Positions 1 to 7,942 of a DNA stretch of 64,000 nt are shown here, in pieces. Location of the stretch: contig NZ_FUYX01000013.1 of assembly GCF_900168195.1 (NCBI RefSeq), positions 1 through 64,000 of the forward strand, in the 5' to 3' direction. The first letter of the stretch is position 1, and the number at the start of each line of letters is the position of its first letter. The position numbers and the translations under genes were made by a program. The notes below the pieces were generated by a model that worked only from the letters and a program-made list of their open reading frames with translations, was not told the origin of the DNA and searched no databases. Origin of the DNA: Allobosea thiooxidans (GTDB taxonomy: Bacteria; Pseudomonadota; Alphaproteobacteria; Rhizobiales; Beijerinckiaceae).

Positions 1-23
1 CGAAATGTATGGTCCGCTCCGTC

Positions 24-252
24 ATTGCAAGGCGATTTGGAGGGCTGCTGACGATTGACAGTTTGCGTAAATGTATCCGGCCTCTCGCGAGTGGGCTGCT
101 GTTGCAGCCAGGCCATGATGAGATGCGCGCATGCCGTTCCCACTAAGCTGGTTCGGGCGCGGAGCCCGCTTTCGACCGAAGGGCTTACGGCATGCCGATC
201 GACTGTCTCGTCATCATTCTCCCGAGCCTCGCAATCTGCTTCCCGGGCGCTT
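24..252 (-). ncRNA. candidate bridge/seekRNA region of the IS
   Basis: This non-coding part of the IS lies downstream of the transposase gene, where IS1111-group elements encode their target-specifying RNA. It can fold: GGCTGC/GCAGCC (94-99 and 104-109) forms a hairpin with outer GGCCT/AGGCC pairs, and GCATGCCG (129-136) pairs with CGGCATGC (188-195) around an inner GC-rich hairpin. The structure is visible; the guide-RNA role is inferred from family knowledge and position. No RNA ends can be given from sequence alone. Confidence 0.45.
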
Positions 253-1305
253 CTACGGCATGAACGCAGGATCGCGTCGTTCGTAGAGCGCCCCCGGCTT
301 CTGGATGATCACCCACGCAATGCGAGCGATCTTGTTGGCCAAGGCGACAGTCACCTTGTTGATGTGCATGCGCTGCTCCAGCGCATCGAGCCAGGCCCCG
401 AGGGCGTGGCGTGTCCGATCCAGATGCATCAGACAGGATCGTGCGCCGTGGATCAGCAGGCGTCGGACATAGCCGTTGCCGCGCTTGCTGATCCCCAACA
501 GGGTCTGCTTGCCGCCGGTTGAGTGTTCCCGCGGCACGAGTCCGAGCCAGGCTGCGAGGTCGCGCGCCCTCCTGAACTGGACGCCGCGGCCGACGGCCGC
601 CAGGAGCGCGGAGGCGCCGAGGGGGCCGATGCCGGGAACCGTCATCAACCGCCGGGCGACGTCATCGCGCTGAACCAGCGCTTCGATCTCACGTGTGATC
701 TGGGCGATCCGACCTTCGAGGCGCTCCAGGTCTTCGAACAAGCCTGTCACCAATCGGCGTATCGCCGGCGATAGATCATTCTCCTCATCGGCCACGACTC
801 GCGGCAGATCCAGCTTGAAAACACCGGCGCCTTGCCTGATGGCGACACCATATTCGAGACAGAAGCCACGCATCTGGGTGATCAGGCGCGTGCGCTGCAT
901 CACCATCTGGTCCCGCACGCGATGCAAAGACTGGACGTCGATCTGCTCGATTGCCTTGACCTCGACGAACCGCATGGATGGGCGCGTCACCGCCTCCGCA
1001 ATCGCTTCGGCATCCAGCGTGTCCGACTTGTTCGACTTCAGATATGGCTTCACGAATTGCGCAGGCATGATGCGCACGCGATGGCCGAGACCTTGGAGCT
1101 TGCGCGCGAGCCACTGCGAGCCAGGGCAGGCCTCCATGCCGACGAGAGCCGGCGCCGCGCGATCGAAGAACGCCAGCAAGGTCTCGCGCCGGAACTTCAT
1201 CCGCCGCAGGAGCTGACCGCTCTGATCCACGCCGACGACGTGGAAGATGTTCTTGCCGAGATCCACACCGTAGACGGCGGCATCACAAGACTGATGCTGG
1301 CTCAT
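253..1305 (-). CDS. IS110-family transposase (DEDD/serine transposase)
   Basis: The 350-residue protein is a full-length IS110-family recombinase. The N-terminal RuvC-like DEDD domain starts with YGVDLGKNIFHV near residue 12, followed by GMEAC near residue 56 and the conserved KSNKSDTLDAEAIAEA block near 91-106. The C-terminal IS116/IS110/IS902 domain has TVPGIGPLGASALLA, FRRARDLAAWLGLVP and the serine-containing STGGKQTLLGISKRGN segment. No frameshift or stop interrupts it, so it may be active. Family members recombine circular intermediates into target sites under guidance of an RNA encoded in the element. Confidence 0.95.
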   Translation of the reverse strand: MSQHQSCDAAVYGVDLGKNIFHVVGVDQSGQLLRRMKFRRETLLAFFDRAAPALVGMEACPGSQWLARKLQGLGHRVRIMPAQFVKPYLKSNKSDTLDAEAIAEAVTRPSMRFVEVKAIEQIDVQSLHRVRDQMVMQRTRLITQMRGFCLEYGVAIRQGAGVFKLDLPRVVADEENDLSPAIRRLVTGLFEDLERLEGRIAQITREIEALVQRDDVARRLMTVPGIGPLGASALLAAVGRGVQFRRARDLAAWLGLVPREHSTGGKQTLLGISKRGNGYVRRLLIHGARSCLMHLDRTRHALGAWLDALEQRMHINKVTVALANKIARIAWVIIQKPGALYERRDPAFMP

Positions 1306-1373
1306 GACTCTTCTCCTCCTGGATCGTCACAGCATGACGGTGGGAGACGGAGCGGACCATCCCATTAGCGGTG

Positions 1374-1412
1374 TTCAAGACGTGGATGCTCGCCACAGGG
1401 GCGAGCATGACG
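1374..1412. repeat. intergenic palindromic repeat A, partial copy
   Basis: ATGCTCGCC (1386-1394) and GGCGAGCAT (1400-1408) form a hairpin, preceded by GTTCAAGACGTGG. The same hairpin with similar flanks occurs at 2363-2455 and 7829-7919. Here only half of the repeat is present, and the missing side is where the IS right end lies. Confidence 0.75.
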
Positions 1413-1457
1413 TCTCCGGGCCCCCGCGCGGCGGGGCTTCGCCGCCGGCGATGCCGG

Positions 1458-2285
1458 TCAGTCTTCGGATTGTTCCGGCTCCCCGGCCTGCCGCGCCAGC
1501 AGGCGGGCCTTCTTCGGCCCCTCGACCAGCGACTTGAAGACGCCGCGCAAGGTCCGCGCCTCCTGCTCGGTCATGTCGAGCCGGTGCAGGATGTCCCGCA
1601 GATTGGCGGTCATGACCGGCTTCTTGCCGGGCGGGAAGAAACCGCAGAGATCGAGCTCGCTCTCGAGATAGTCGAACATCGACAGGATCATCTCGCGCTT
1701 GGCCGGTGGGGAGGGGTTGTTCTCGCGGAAGGGCGGCTCGCCGCCAGTGGTCTTGAACCATTCATAGCCGTTGAGCAGCACGGCCTGGGCGAGGTTCAGC
1801 GAGGCGAAGGCAGGGTTGACCGGGAAGGTCAGGATCGCGTCGGCGAGGCTGATCTCCTCATTGGTGAGGCCGATGCGCTCGCGCCCGAACAGGATGCCGA
1901 CGCGCTCGCCGCCACCGACGCGCCCCGCGACCTCGGGCATCGCCTCGGCCGGGGTGAGCACGCGCTTCATCTGGCCGCGCTCGCGGGCGGTCGTCGCCAG
2001 CACATGGTTGAGATCCGCGACGGCCTCGGCCGCGCTGGCAAAGAGGCGGGCGTTCTCGAGGATGTGCGTGGCGCCGGAGGCGGCCGCCGTCGCGCCCTTC
2101 TTCAGGCCGCCGCCGCTCGGCCAGCCGTCGCGCGGAGCGACGAGGCGCATCTCGGAGAGGCCGAAATTCGCCATGGCGCGGGCGCACATGCCGATATTCT
2201 CGGCCAGCTGCGGCTCGACCAGGATGACGATGGGGGCGGCGGCCTGGACGGCCGGGCGGGTGCGGTCGGTGCCGGAACCGGTCAT
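1458..2285 (-). CDS. trmJ: TrmJ-like RNA 2'-O-methyltransferase (SpoU/TrmH family)
   Basis: This 275-residue SPOUT methyltransferase resembles TrmJ, which methylates the ribose of position 32 in several tRNAs using SAM. The three SpoU motifs are present: VEPQLAENIGMCARAMANFG (motif 1), GILFGRERIGLTNEE (motif 2) and PVNPAFASLNLAQAV (motif 3), which form the trefoil knot and SAM pocket. The C-terminal extension with EMILSMFDYLESELDLCGF matches TrmJ rather than TrmH. I chose the ATG at 2285 because the 25 residues upstream (ATG at 2360) lie in repeat A sequence and lack homology-like character. It stands alone between repeats. Confidence 0.88.
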   Translation of the reverse strand: MTGSGTDRTRPAVQAAAPIVILVEPQLAENIGMCARAMANFGLSEMRLVAPRDGWPSGGGLKKGATAAASGATHILENARLFASAAEAVADLNHVLATTARERGQMKRVLTPAEAMPEVAGRVGGGERVGILFGRERIGLTNEEISLADAILTFPVNPAFASLNLAQAVLLNGYEWFKTTGGEPPFRENNPSPPAKREMILSMFDYLESELDLCGFFPPGKKPVMTANLRDILHRLDMTEQEARTLRGVFKSLVEGPKKARLLARQAGEPEQSED

Positions 2286-2362
2286 GGGGAAATCAGGTCT
2301 TGTCTTTGCGATGAGGCTTGCGTCAGGCACGGGATGGCCGGGCGCGATGGGCAAGCTCATAC

Positions 2363-2455
2363 GTCATGCTCGCCTTCGTGGCGAGCATCTACGTCTTGGA
2401 TCCACGCTCGACAAGGAAGACGCGGATGGTCGGGACAAGCCCGACCATGACGAGG
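2363..2455. repeat. intergenic palindromic repeat A, full copy
   Basis: Two hairpins in tandem: ATGCTCGCC-TTCGT-GGCGAGCAT, then about 40 bases later TGGTCGGG-ACAAG-CCCGACCA. The same two modules occur in the opposite orientation at 7829-7919. It lies between two genes read on the minus strand. Read in frame, such repeats give spurious peptides that extend ORFs at this locus. Confidence 0.8.
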
Positions 2456-2465
2456 TGCGGAGCGT

Positions 2466-3605
2466 TCAGCCCGCGGCCTTCTCGACCGCGCGGAGCACGC
2501 GCAGCATGTTGCCGCCGGCGAGCTTGGCGAGGTTCTCTTCCGACCAGCCGCGGCGGATCAGCTCGGCGATCACCGACGGGAAGGTCGTGGTGTCCTCCAG
2601 CCCGTCCGGATTGACCCAGCCGAAGAAGTCCGAGCCGATGCCGACATGGTCGTGGCCGACACGCTTGGCGAGATATTCGACATGGTCGCAATATTCCGGA
2701 AGCGTCGCCTTCGGGCGCGGACCGGATTTGGCGGCGATCTCGGCCTCGACCTTCTCGTGGTCGATGCCTTCGGGGCTCTTGCCGTACTGGTCCTTGGCCG
2801 GGCGATGCCAGTCGCGCGAGGCCTGGCTGATGAAGTCCGGCACGAAGGTCGCCATGACGACGCCGCCATTGCCGGCGACGCGATCGAGCACGTCGTCGGG
2901 GACGTTGCGCGGATGGTCGCAGAGCGTGAAGGCGTTGGAATGCGACCAGACCACGGGCGCGCTGGAAACGTCGAGCGCGTCATGCATCACCTTGGGCGCG
3001 ACATGGGCGAGATCGATCACCATGCCGAGCTTGTTCATCCGGCGCAGCACGTCCTTGCCGAAGCCGGTGAGGCCGTTATGGCGCGGGGCGTCGGTGGCGG
3101 AATCGCACCAGTCGGTGGTGTCGTTGTGGCAGAGCGTCATCAGGCGCACGCCGAGGTCGTAATAGGCGTCGAGCGCGTCGAGCTCGCCATCGACCGCAGA
3201 GCCGTTCTCGATGGTCATGAACAGGGCGATGCGCCCCTCGGCCTTGGCCGCCTCGACATCCGCGGCGGAGAGACCGGGACGGAAGGCGCTGGCATGGCGC
3301 TTGAGGATGTCGCGCATCAGCGCGATCTGGGCGAGCGCAAAGCCGGCGGGATTGGCCTGCTTCGGCGGGACATAGGCGGCGAAGAACTGCGCCGCCATCT
3401 TGCCGGCTTGCATGCGCGGGATGTCGGTGTCGCCCTCTTCATGGACCTTGTCGAGGCCGTAGACGGCGACATCGCCCCTGGCCTTGGCGTCCTTGCGGAT
3501 GACGTAGGGCAGGTCGTTATGGCCGTCGATCAGCGGCACGCGATCGAGCAGGGCGAGAGCGGCGGCGTAGGCGTTGTCCTGGACGGGCGGTTTGGCGAGG
3601 GCCAT
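2466..3605 (-). CDS. membrane dipeptidase (peptidase M19, renal dipeptidase family)
   Basis: The 379-residue protein is a zinc-dependent dipeptidase of family M19. Expected metal ligands are visible: HxD at residues 29-31 (DGHNDLP), Glu133 (TIENGSAVDG), His201 (VIDLAHV), His222 (WSHSNAF) and Asp326 (GIGSDFFGW). Family members cleave dipeptides, including ones with a C-terminal D-residue. I preferred the ATG at 3605 over the one at 3689 because the extra 28 residues come from repeat B. No signal peptide is evident, so the enzyme is probably cytoplasmic. The next gene upstream is a D-amino acid dehydrogenase, which suggests joint use of D-amino-acid dipeptides. Confidence 0.93.
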   Translation of the reverse strand: MALAKPPVQDNAYAAALALLDRVPLIDGHNDLPYVIRKDAKARGDVAVYGLDKVHEEGDTDIPRMQAGKMAAQFFAAYVPPKQANPAGFALAQIALMRDILKRHASAFRPGLSAADVEAAKAEGRIALFMTIENGSAVDGELDALDAYYDLGVRLMTLCHNDTTDWCDSATDAPRHNGLTGFGKDVLRRMNKLGMVIDLAHVAPKVMHDALDVSSAPVVWSHSNAFTLCDHPRNVPDDVLDRVAGNGGVVMATFVPDFISQASRDWHRPAKDQYGKSPEGIDHEKVEAEIAAKSGPRPKATLPEYCDHVEYLAKRVGHDHVGIGSDFFGWVNPDGLEDTTTFPSVIAELIRRGWSEENLAKLAGGNMLRVLRAVEKAAG

Positions 3606-3685
3606 GGCGGGGTCTCGGTCGGGAATCGGGAGCCGGATCGTGGCAGGGTGTGCGGCGGCAGGCGAGGGGGCGGGACGCAGGTCTG

Positions 3686-3845
3686 TCATCCCGCATGCGC
3701 TGCCGTGGTGTCATCCCGCTCGCGCCGCAGCGTTGCACGCTGCTGCGCAGATGCGGGACCGTCCGCAGAAAGAGGCGCCTTCTTGTCACGCGGTCCCGTG
3801 TCTGCGCAGCAGCGTTGCACGCTGCAGTGCGCACGGGATGACAGC
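3686..3845. repeat. intergenic palindromic repeat B
   Basis: A 34-bp imperfect inverted repeat (arms 3727-3760 and 3792-3825, built round GCGCAGCAGCG and GCACGCTGC) sits inside further ATCCCG/CGGGAT palindromes. It fills the gap between the dipeptidase and the D-amino acid dehydrogenase and could fold into a long hairpin in either transcript. Confidence 0.75.
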
Positions 3846-3865
3846 GCCCTTCAGCAGGCGGCGCC

Positions 3866-5116
3866 TCAGACGAAGCGCGACGGCGCAAACGGCGCCGGGT
3901 CGACGAAGACCTTCTGGCCCGTGACCATCTCGGCGACCATGCGGCCGGTGACGGCGGCGAGCGTCAGGCCGTGATGGGCGTGGCCGAAGGAGAACCAGAG
4001 GCCCTTGTGCTTCGGCGCCGGGCCGATGATCGGCATCATGTCCGGGGTGCAGGGCCGGCGGCCAAGCCAGGGCTCGGCATCGAGGCGCTCGCCGAGCGGG
4101 AAGAGCGTCTTGGCGATGGGCTCGGCACGGGCGAGCTGGACCGGGGTCTTCGGCGCGTCGCGATCGGCGAATTCGGCGCCGGTGGTCAGGCGGATACCCT
4201 GCTGCATCGGCGCGAGGAAATAGCCGCGCTCGGTGTCGAGCACCGGATGGTTGAGCACCGCGTTGCCCTGCGCCTTGTAATGCATGTGGTAGCCGCGCTT
4301 GACCGCCAGCGGCAGGCGATAGCCAAGCTTGTTGGTCAGCACGTCGGCCCAGGGGCCGAGTGCGACGACGACGTCCTTGGCTTCGGCCTTGGTGCCGTCG
4401 GCGAGGGTGACGGTCCAGCCGGCGCCGCTCTGCACCAGCGTCGCGGCATCGCCGATGGCGAGCTTGCCGCCATGCTTCTCGAACAGCGCGACATAGGATT
4501 TCGACAGCCCGAGCGGATCGATGACGGTGACCGGGTCGGTCCAGTGCAGCCCGCCAATCAGGCTGGCATGGTCGAGATGCGGCTCCTCGGCCTTGAGGGT
4601 CGCCATGTCGAGGGCGCGGTAGTTCACGTCGAAATCGCGCTTCCAGCGGGCGGCCTCGGCCAGGCGCTCGTCGCGCTCCTTCTCGGTGCGGAACACCTTC
4701 ATCCAGCCCTTGCGCCGCAGCAGCTCGGTCGCGCCGGCTTCCTGCGCGAGCACGTCGTGCTCGGTGACGCAGTGCTCGATCAGCTTCGCGTATTTGTGGG
4801 CGATGGCCTCGTGCTGCGAGGCGCGCGAATGCATCCAGTAGGAAAACAGGAAGGGCGCCAGCTTCGGGATCGCGCTCCAATGGTAGGAGGCGTCGATCGT
4901 GTTGTTCATCGCATAGCGAAAGAGCGCGCCGAAATCATGCGGGAAGCCGTAAGGGTAGACGCCCTCACGCTGGATCAGGCCGGCATTGCCGTAGCTCGTC
5001 TCCTCGCCGGGGCCACGCCGGTCGACGAGCAGCGTGGAGCGGCCGGCCTTCTGCAGATGGAGCGCGACCGAAATGCCGACGATGCCGGCGCCGAGAACGA
5101 TCGTATCCACCTTCAT
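3866..5116 (-). CDS. dadA: D-amino acid dehydrogenase (DadA-like FAD oxidoreductase)
   Basis: This 416-residue protein belongs to the DAO flavoprotein family. The FAD-binding GxGxxG (GAGIVG) is at residues 9-14, followed by VDRRGPGEETSYGNAG, the DadA-type substrate-side motif. Near the C-terminus are WLGRRPCTPDMMPIIGP and FGHAHHGLTLA, typical of DadA. The reaction is oxidative deamination of D-amino acids to 2-keto acids with electrons passed to the respiratory chain. It is separated from the dipeptidase only by repeat B and reads in the same direction. The exact substrate cannot be told from sequence. Confidence 0.9.
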   Translation of the reverse strand: MKVDTIVLGAGIVGISVALHLQKAGRSTLLVDRRGPGEETSYGNAGLIQREGVYPYGFPHDFGALFRYAMNNTIDASYHWSAIPKLAPFLFSYWMHSRASQHEAIAHKYAKLIEHCVTEHDVLAQEAGATELLRRKGWMKVFRTEKERDERLAEAARWKRDFDVNYRALDMATLKAEEPHLDHASLIGGLHWTDPVTVIDPLGLSKSYVALFEKHGGKLAIGDAATLVQSGAGWTVTLADGTKAEAKDVVVALGPWADVLTNKLGYRLPLAVKRGYHMHYKAQGNAVLNHPVLDTERGYFLAPMQQGIRLTTGAEFADRDAPKTPVQLARAEPIAKTLFPLGERLDAEPWLGRRPCTPDMMPIIGPAPKHKGLWFSFGHAHHGLTLAAVTGRMVAEMVTGQKVFVDPAPFAPSRFV

Positions 5117-5381
5117 GACCTGCTCCTGACAGCCCCTTTTCCCTGCAAAATAGCGGTTTGCGGCCGATTGTCAGCGCCGCGACCGGATTTTGCGCAGGAT
5201 CGCCATATCTTTCGCAAGTTCTGCGCCAGGTTCCGCCGGATTGCCATTTTGGCCAGGGTCTCACGCATCCGCGCGCAATTTTATGCCGGCGCAGGACCGC
5301 CCCGCGCCAGGGGTAGGTGACGCTCGCTGCCCGATCAGCCAGTGTGCGGGCTGTTTCACGAATGATTCCAGAGCCGTGCCG

Positions 5382-6353
5382 ATGCGTCCAGCCGCCTTCC
5401 TCGCCGCCGCGCTCGCATGGCTCGGGCGCTACGGTACGCAGGGCTTTGCGCTCTCGATCTTCCTCGGGCTGGCGCTTCCGCAGTTCTCGGCGGCGGCCCG
5501 ACCGGTGCTGCCCATCACCATCTTCTGCTTCACCACCGTCGTGTTCATGCGCGTCGATCTCGGCATCACCGCCCGGCTGCTGCGCCGGCCGGCGAAGCTC
5601 GCGACGACCTGCCTGTGGCTCGTCGCCGCTCCGGTGCTGCTGATCGGTGGGGCATTGCTCCTCGTCGGCCGCGACAGTCTCGATCCGGGGATCGTGCTGG
5701 GCCTCGCGATCATGGGGGCGGCGCCGCCGATCATGTCGTCGCCGGCGGTGGCGATCCTCTACGGCTTCGAGCCGTCGCTGATCATCGCCAGCGTCATCGT
5801 CACCACCATCATCAGCCCGATCGTGGCGCCGCTGCTGGTCGAGTTGCTCGCGGGCGCGGCCGTGCCGCTCGATCGCTGGGCGCTGACGCTCAGGCTCCTG
5901 ATCTTCATCGGCGGCGGCATGGCTGTGGCCTTCGCGCTGCGCGCCTGGCTCGGCATCGGGCGGATCCGGGCGATGAAGGCCAATCTCGACGGTTTCGGCG
6001 TGCTGATGTACTTCATCTTCGCCATCGCCGCGATGGACGGCGTCACCCGGGCGGCGCTCGACAATCCGCGGCTGGTGCTCTTCGTGCTGGCCTGTGTCTT
6101 CGCGGTTTCGGCGGGCGGGCTGGTCACCGCCTGGTTGGTGCTGCGGAGGCTGCCGGAATCGGAACGCTTCATGATCGGCTACGGCACGGGCCAGCGGAAC
6201 ATGGGGCTCCTCGTCGCGGCTCTCGGCGCCGGCGTCTCGCCGACCACCTTCCTGTTCTTCGCGCTGGCGCAGTTCCCGATCTATTTGCTGCCCTGGCTGC
6301 TTGGCGGCATCGCGGGCCGCATCCGGCGCCGGGAGGCTGCTGACGGGCGTTGA
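5382..6353 (+). CDS. bile acid:sodium symporter-like (BASS/SBF) membrane transporter
   Basis: A 323-residue hydrophobic protein with about ten membrane segments. GLAIMGAAPPIMSSPAVAILYG and the C-terminal MIGYGTGQRNMGLLVAALG match the two discontinuous-helix regions of the BASS/sodium-solute symporter fold. The ATG at 5382 precedes the first clear membrane helix; the 64 residues available upstream look non-coding. Substrate is unknown; arsenite, organic anions and pantoate are handled by relatives. It diverges from dadA across about 265 bp in which no gene is visible. Confidence 0.75.
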   Translation: MRPAAFLAAALAWLGRYGTQGFALSIFLGLALPQFSAAARPVLPITIFCFTTVVFMRVDLGITARLLRRPAKLATTCLWLVAAPVLLIGGALLLVGRDSLDPGIVLGLAIMGAAPPIMSSPAVAILYGFEPSLIIASVIVTTIISPIVAPLLVELLAGAAVPLDRWALTLRLLIFIGGGMAVAFALRAWLGIGRIRAMKANLDGFGVLMYFIFAIAAMDGVTRAALDNPRLVLFVLACVFAVSAGGLVTAWLVLRRLPESERFMIGYGTGQRNMGLLVAALGAGVSPTTFLFFALAQFPIYLLPWLLGGIAGRIRRREAADGR

Positions 6354-6397
6354 CGCGGGCCCTTGCGAGGCTTTTCCCGTCGCAGGAGAGCCGCGCC

Positions 6398-7081
6398 ATG
6401 ATCACCCTCTATTCCGGGCCTCTGAGCCTGTTTTCGCGCAAGGTCGAGATCGCGCTGAACGAGAAGGGGCTCGCCTTCCAGCGCATCATGGTGCCGTTCA
6501 ACCAGACGACGGGCTACGACCCCCGGCATCCCGAGGTGCTGGCGCTCAACCCGAAGCGGCAGGTGCCGGTGCTGACCGATTGCGGGCTCGTGCTCTACGA
6601 TTCCACCGTGATCAACGAATATCTCGACGAGGCTTATCCCGAGCCGAAGCTGATGCCGGATACGCCGGTCGAGCGGGCGCGCTGCCGGCTCGACGAGCTC
6701 TATGGCGACGAGATCCTGTTCCAGGCCCTGAAGCCGCTGATGCATCGCACGGAGCCGCCCTCGCCGGATCGCGACCGCCGCATCGCGCAGGAAGCCGACG
6801 CGCTGATCGCCGAGGAAGGGCTGCTGCGCCATTACGATGTGCTGGAGCAGAAGCTGGCGGGGCGCGAGTTCTTCGGCGGCCGGCTCTCGCTGGCTGATAT
6901 CGCGCTGTTCATGAGCATGCTCTTCATTCGGCGCCTCGGTGGCCCGTCGCTCGACGGCTATCCGGGGCTGGCGGAGTGGTATGCGCGCTTGAAGCTGCGC
7001 CCGGCCTTCGCGCAGGTGGTGGCGGAGATGGCGGAAGCCGACAGAAGGCTGTCCTTTCCGGTGAAATTGCGCTCCGCCTGA
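6398..7081 (+). CDS. glutathione S-transferase family protein
   Basis: The 227-residue protein has the thioredoxin-like N-terminal GST domain (ITLYSGPLSLFSRKVEIALNEKG) with the cis-proline loop NPKRQVPVL and the glutathione-contact DSTVINEYLDE, followed by an all-helical C-terminal domain containing LSLADIALF. The serine/tyrosine-rich YSGPLS replaces the CxxC or Cys of beta-class GSTs, and overall it resembles the SspA-like group. An AGGAG at 6383-6387 supports the ATG at 6398. Glutathione conjugation is the likely activity; the substrate is unknown. Confidence 0.85.
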   Translation: MITLYSGPLSLFSRKVEIALNEKGLAFQRIMVPFNQTTGYDPRHPEVLALNPKRQVPVLTDCGLVLYDSTVINEYLDEAYPEPKLMPDTPVERARCRLDELYGDEILFQALKPLMHRTEPPSPDRDRRIAQEADALIAEEGLLRHYDVLEQKLAGREFFGGRLSLADIALFMSMLFIRRLGGPSLDGYPGLAEWYARLKLRPAFAQVVAEMAEADRRLSFPVKLRSA

Positions 7082-7117
7082 TTGCGGTGGCCGCCCGGCG
7101 GGGATAAACCCGCCGCC

Positions 7118-7801
7118 ATGACCCGCCCCATCCGTATCGCCCCTTCGATCCTCTCGGCCGATTTCGCCAAGCTCGGCGAGGAGGTGCGCGCGGTCGATGC
7201 GGCCGGTGCCGACTGGATCCACTGCGACGTGATGGACGGCCATTTCGTGCCGAACATCACCTTCGGCCCCGATGTGCTGAAGGCGATCCGCCCGCACACC
7301 CAGAAGTTCTTCGACGTGCATCTGATGATCGCGCCCGTCGATCCCTACATCGAAGCCTTCGCTAAGGCTGGCGCCGACCTGATCTCCTTCCATGTCGAGG
7401 CGGGCCCGCATCCGCACCGCACGCTGCAGGCGATCAAGGCCCAGGGGAAGCAGGCCGGCATCGTGCTCAACCCCGGCACGCCGGCGAGCGCCGCCGAGGC
7501 GTTGATCCAGGACGTCGACCTCATCCTGCTGATGACGGTCAATCCCGGCTTCGGCGGGCAGAGCTTCATCCATTCGGTGGTCGAGAAGGTCGCGCAGGTG
7601 AAGGCGCTGATCGGCGACCGGCCGATCGCGCTCGAGATCGATGGCGGCGTGACGCCGGAGACCGCGCCGCTGGTCGTGAAGGCCGGCGCCGACGCGCTGG
7701 TCGCGGGCTCGGCCGTGTTCAGGGGCGGGCCCTCCGCCTATGCCGGGAACATCGACGCAATCCGCAAGGCGGCGGAGGCCGCGCGCGGCGACTGGGTTTG
7801 A
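7118..7801 (+). CDS. rpe: ribulose-phosphate 3-epimerase
   Basis: A 227-residue TIM-barrel enzyme that interconverts ribulose 5-phosphate and xylulose 5-phosphate in the pentose phosphate and Calvin cycles. Signature regions are [14 protein letters not shown], the metal-binding [33 protein letters not shown] and LEIDGGV, with the phosphate-binding VAGSAVF near the end. All catalytic Asp and His positions are present. The start ATG at 7118 directly precedes the conserved N-terminus. It follows the GST gene by 36 bp and is followed by repeat A and purB. Confidence 0.97.
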   Translation: MTRPIRIAPSILSADFAKLGEEVRAVDAAGADWIHCDVMDGHFVPNITFGPDVLKAIRPHTQKFFDVHLMIAPVDPYIEAFAKAGADLISFHVEAGPHPHRTLQAIKAQGKQAGIVLNPGTPASAAEALIQDVDLILLMTVNPGFGGQSFIHSVVEKVAQVKALIGDRPIALEIDGGVTPETAPLVVKAGADALVAGSAVFRGGPSAYAGNIDAIRKAAEAARGDWV

Positions 7802-7828
7802 GATCATTGCCGTTTTCGGCGCCGGCCG

Positions 7829-7919
7829 TCATGGTCGGGCTTGTCCCGACCATCCGCGCGTTGGCAGATCGAGGGCGGCGTTCAAGTCGTGGATGCTCGC
7901 CACAAGGGCGAGCATGACG
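7829..7919. repeat. intergenic palindromic repeat A, full inverted copy
   Basis: TGGTCGGG-CTTGT-CCCGACCA then, after about 40 bases, ATGCTCGCC-ACAAG-GGCGAGCAT. It is the same two-hairpin unit as at 2363-2455 read in the opposite direction, and lies between rpe and purB just upstream of the purB start. Confidence 0.8.
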
Positions 7920-7942
7920 GCGGTGCAGAGGCTGAAACGAGC

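Larger units (their letters stand above)
9..1360 (-). mobile_element. IS110-family (IS1111-like) insertion sequence
   Basis: The sequence ATGGTCCGCTCCGTC at 9-23 recurs as its perfect reverse complement at 1346-1360, giving 15-bp inverted repeats around one transposase gene. Classical IS110 members lack such repeats; the IS1111 subgroup has subterminal ones. The layout also fits IS1111: the long non-coding part lies 3' of the transposase (24-252) and only about 40 bp separates the start codon from the right repeat. The exact ends may lie a few bases outside the repeats, as is usual in this subgroup, so the left end is close to the window edge. On the right the element abuts an intergenic palindromic repeat. 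It looks intact. Confidence 0.85.

Noticed and set aside
2286..2360. Longer start for the TrmJ-like gene
   Set aside because: The extra 25 residues come partly from repeat A and do not fit the family N-terminus.
6281..7807. A 508-residue reading on the minus strand
   Set aside because: It is antisense to the GST and rpe genes, which are certain. Its sequence is a typical high-GC antisense product.
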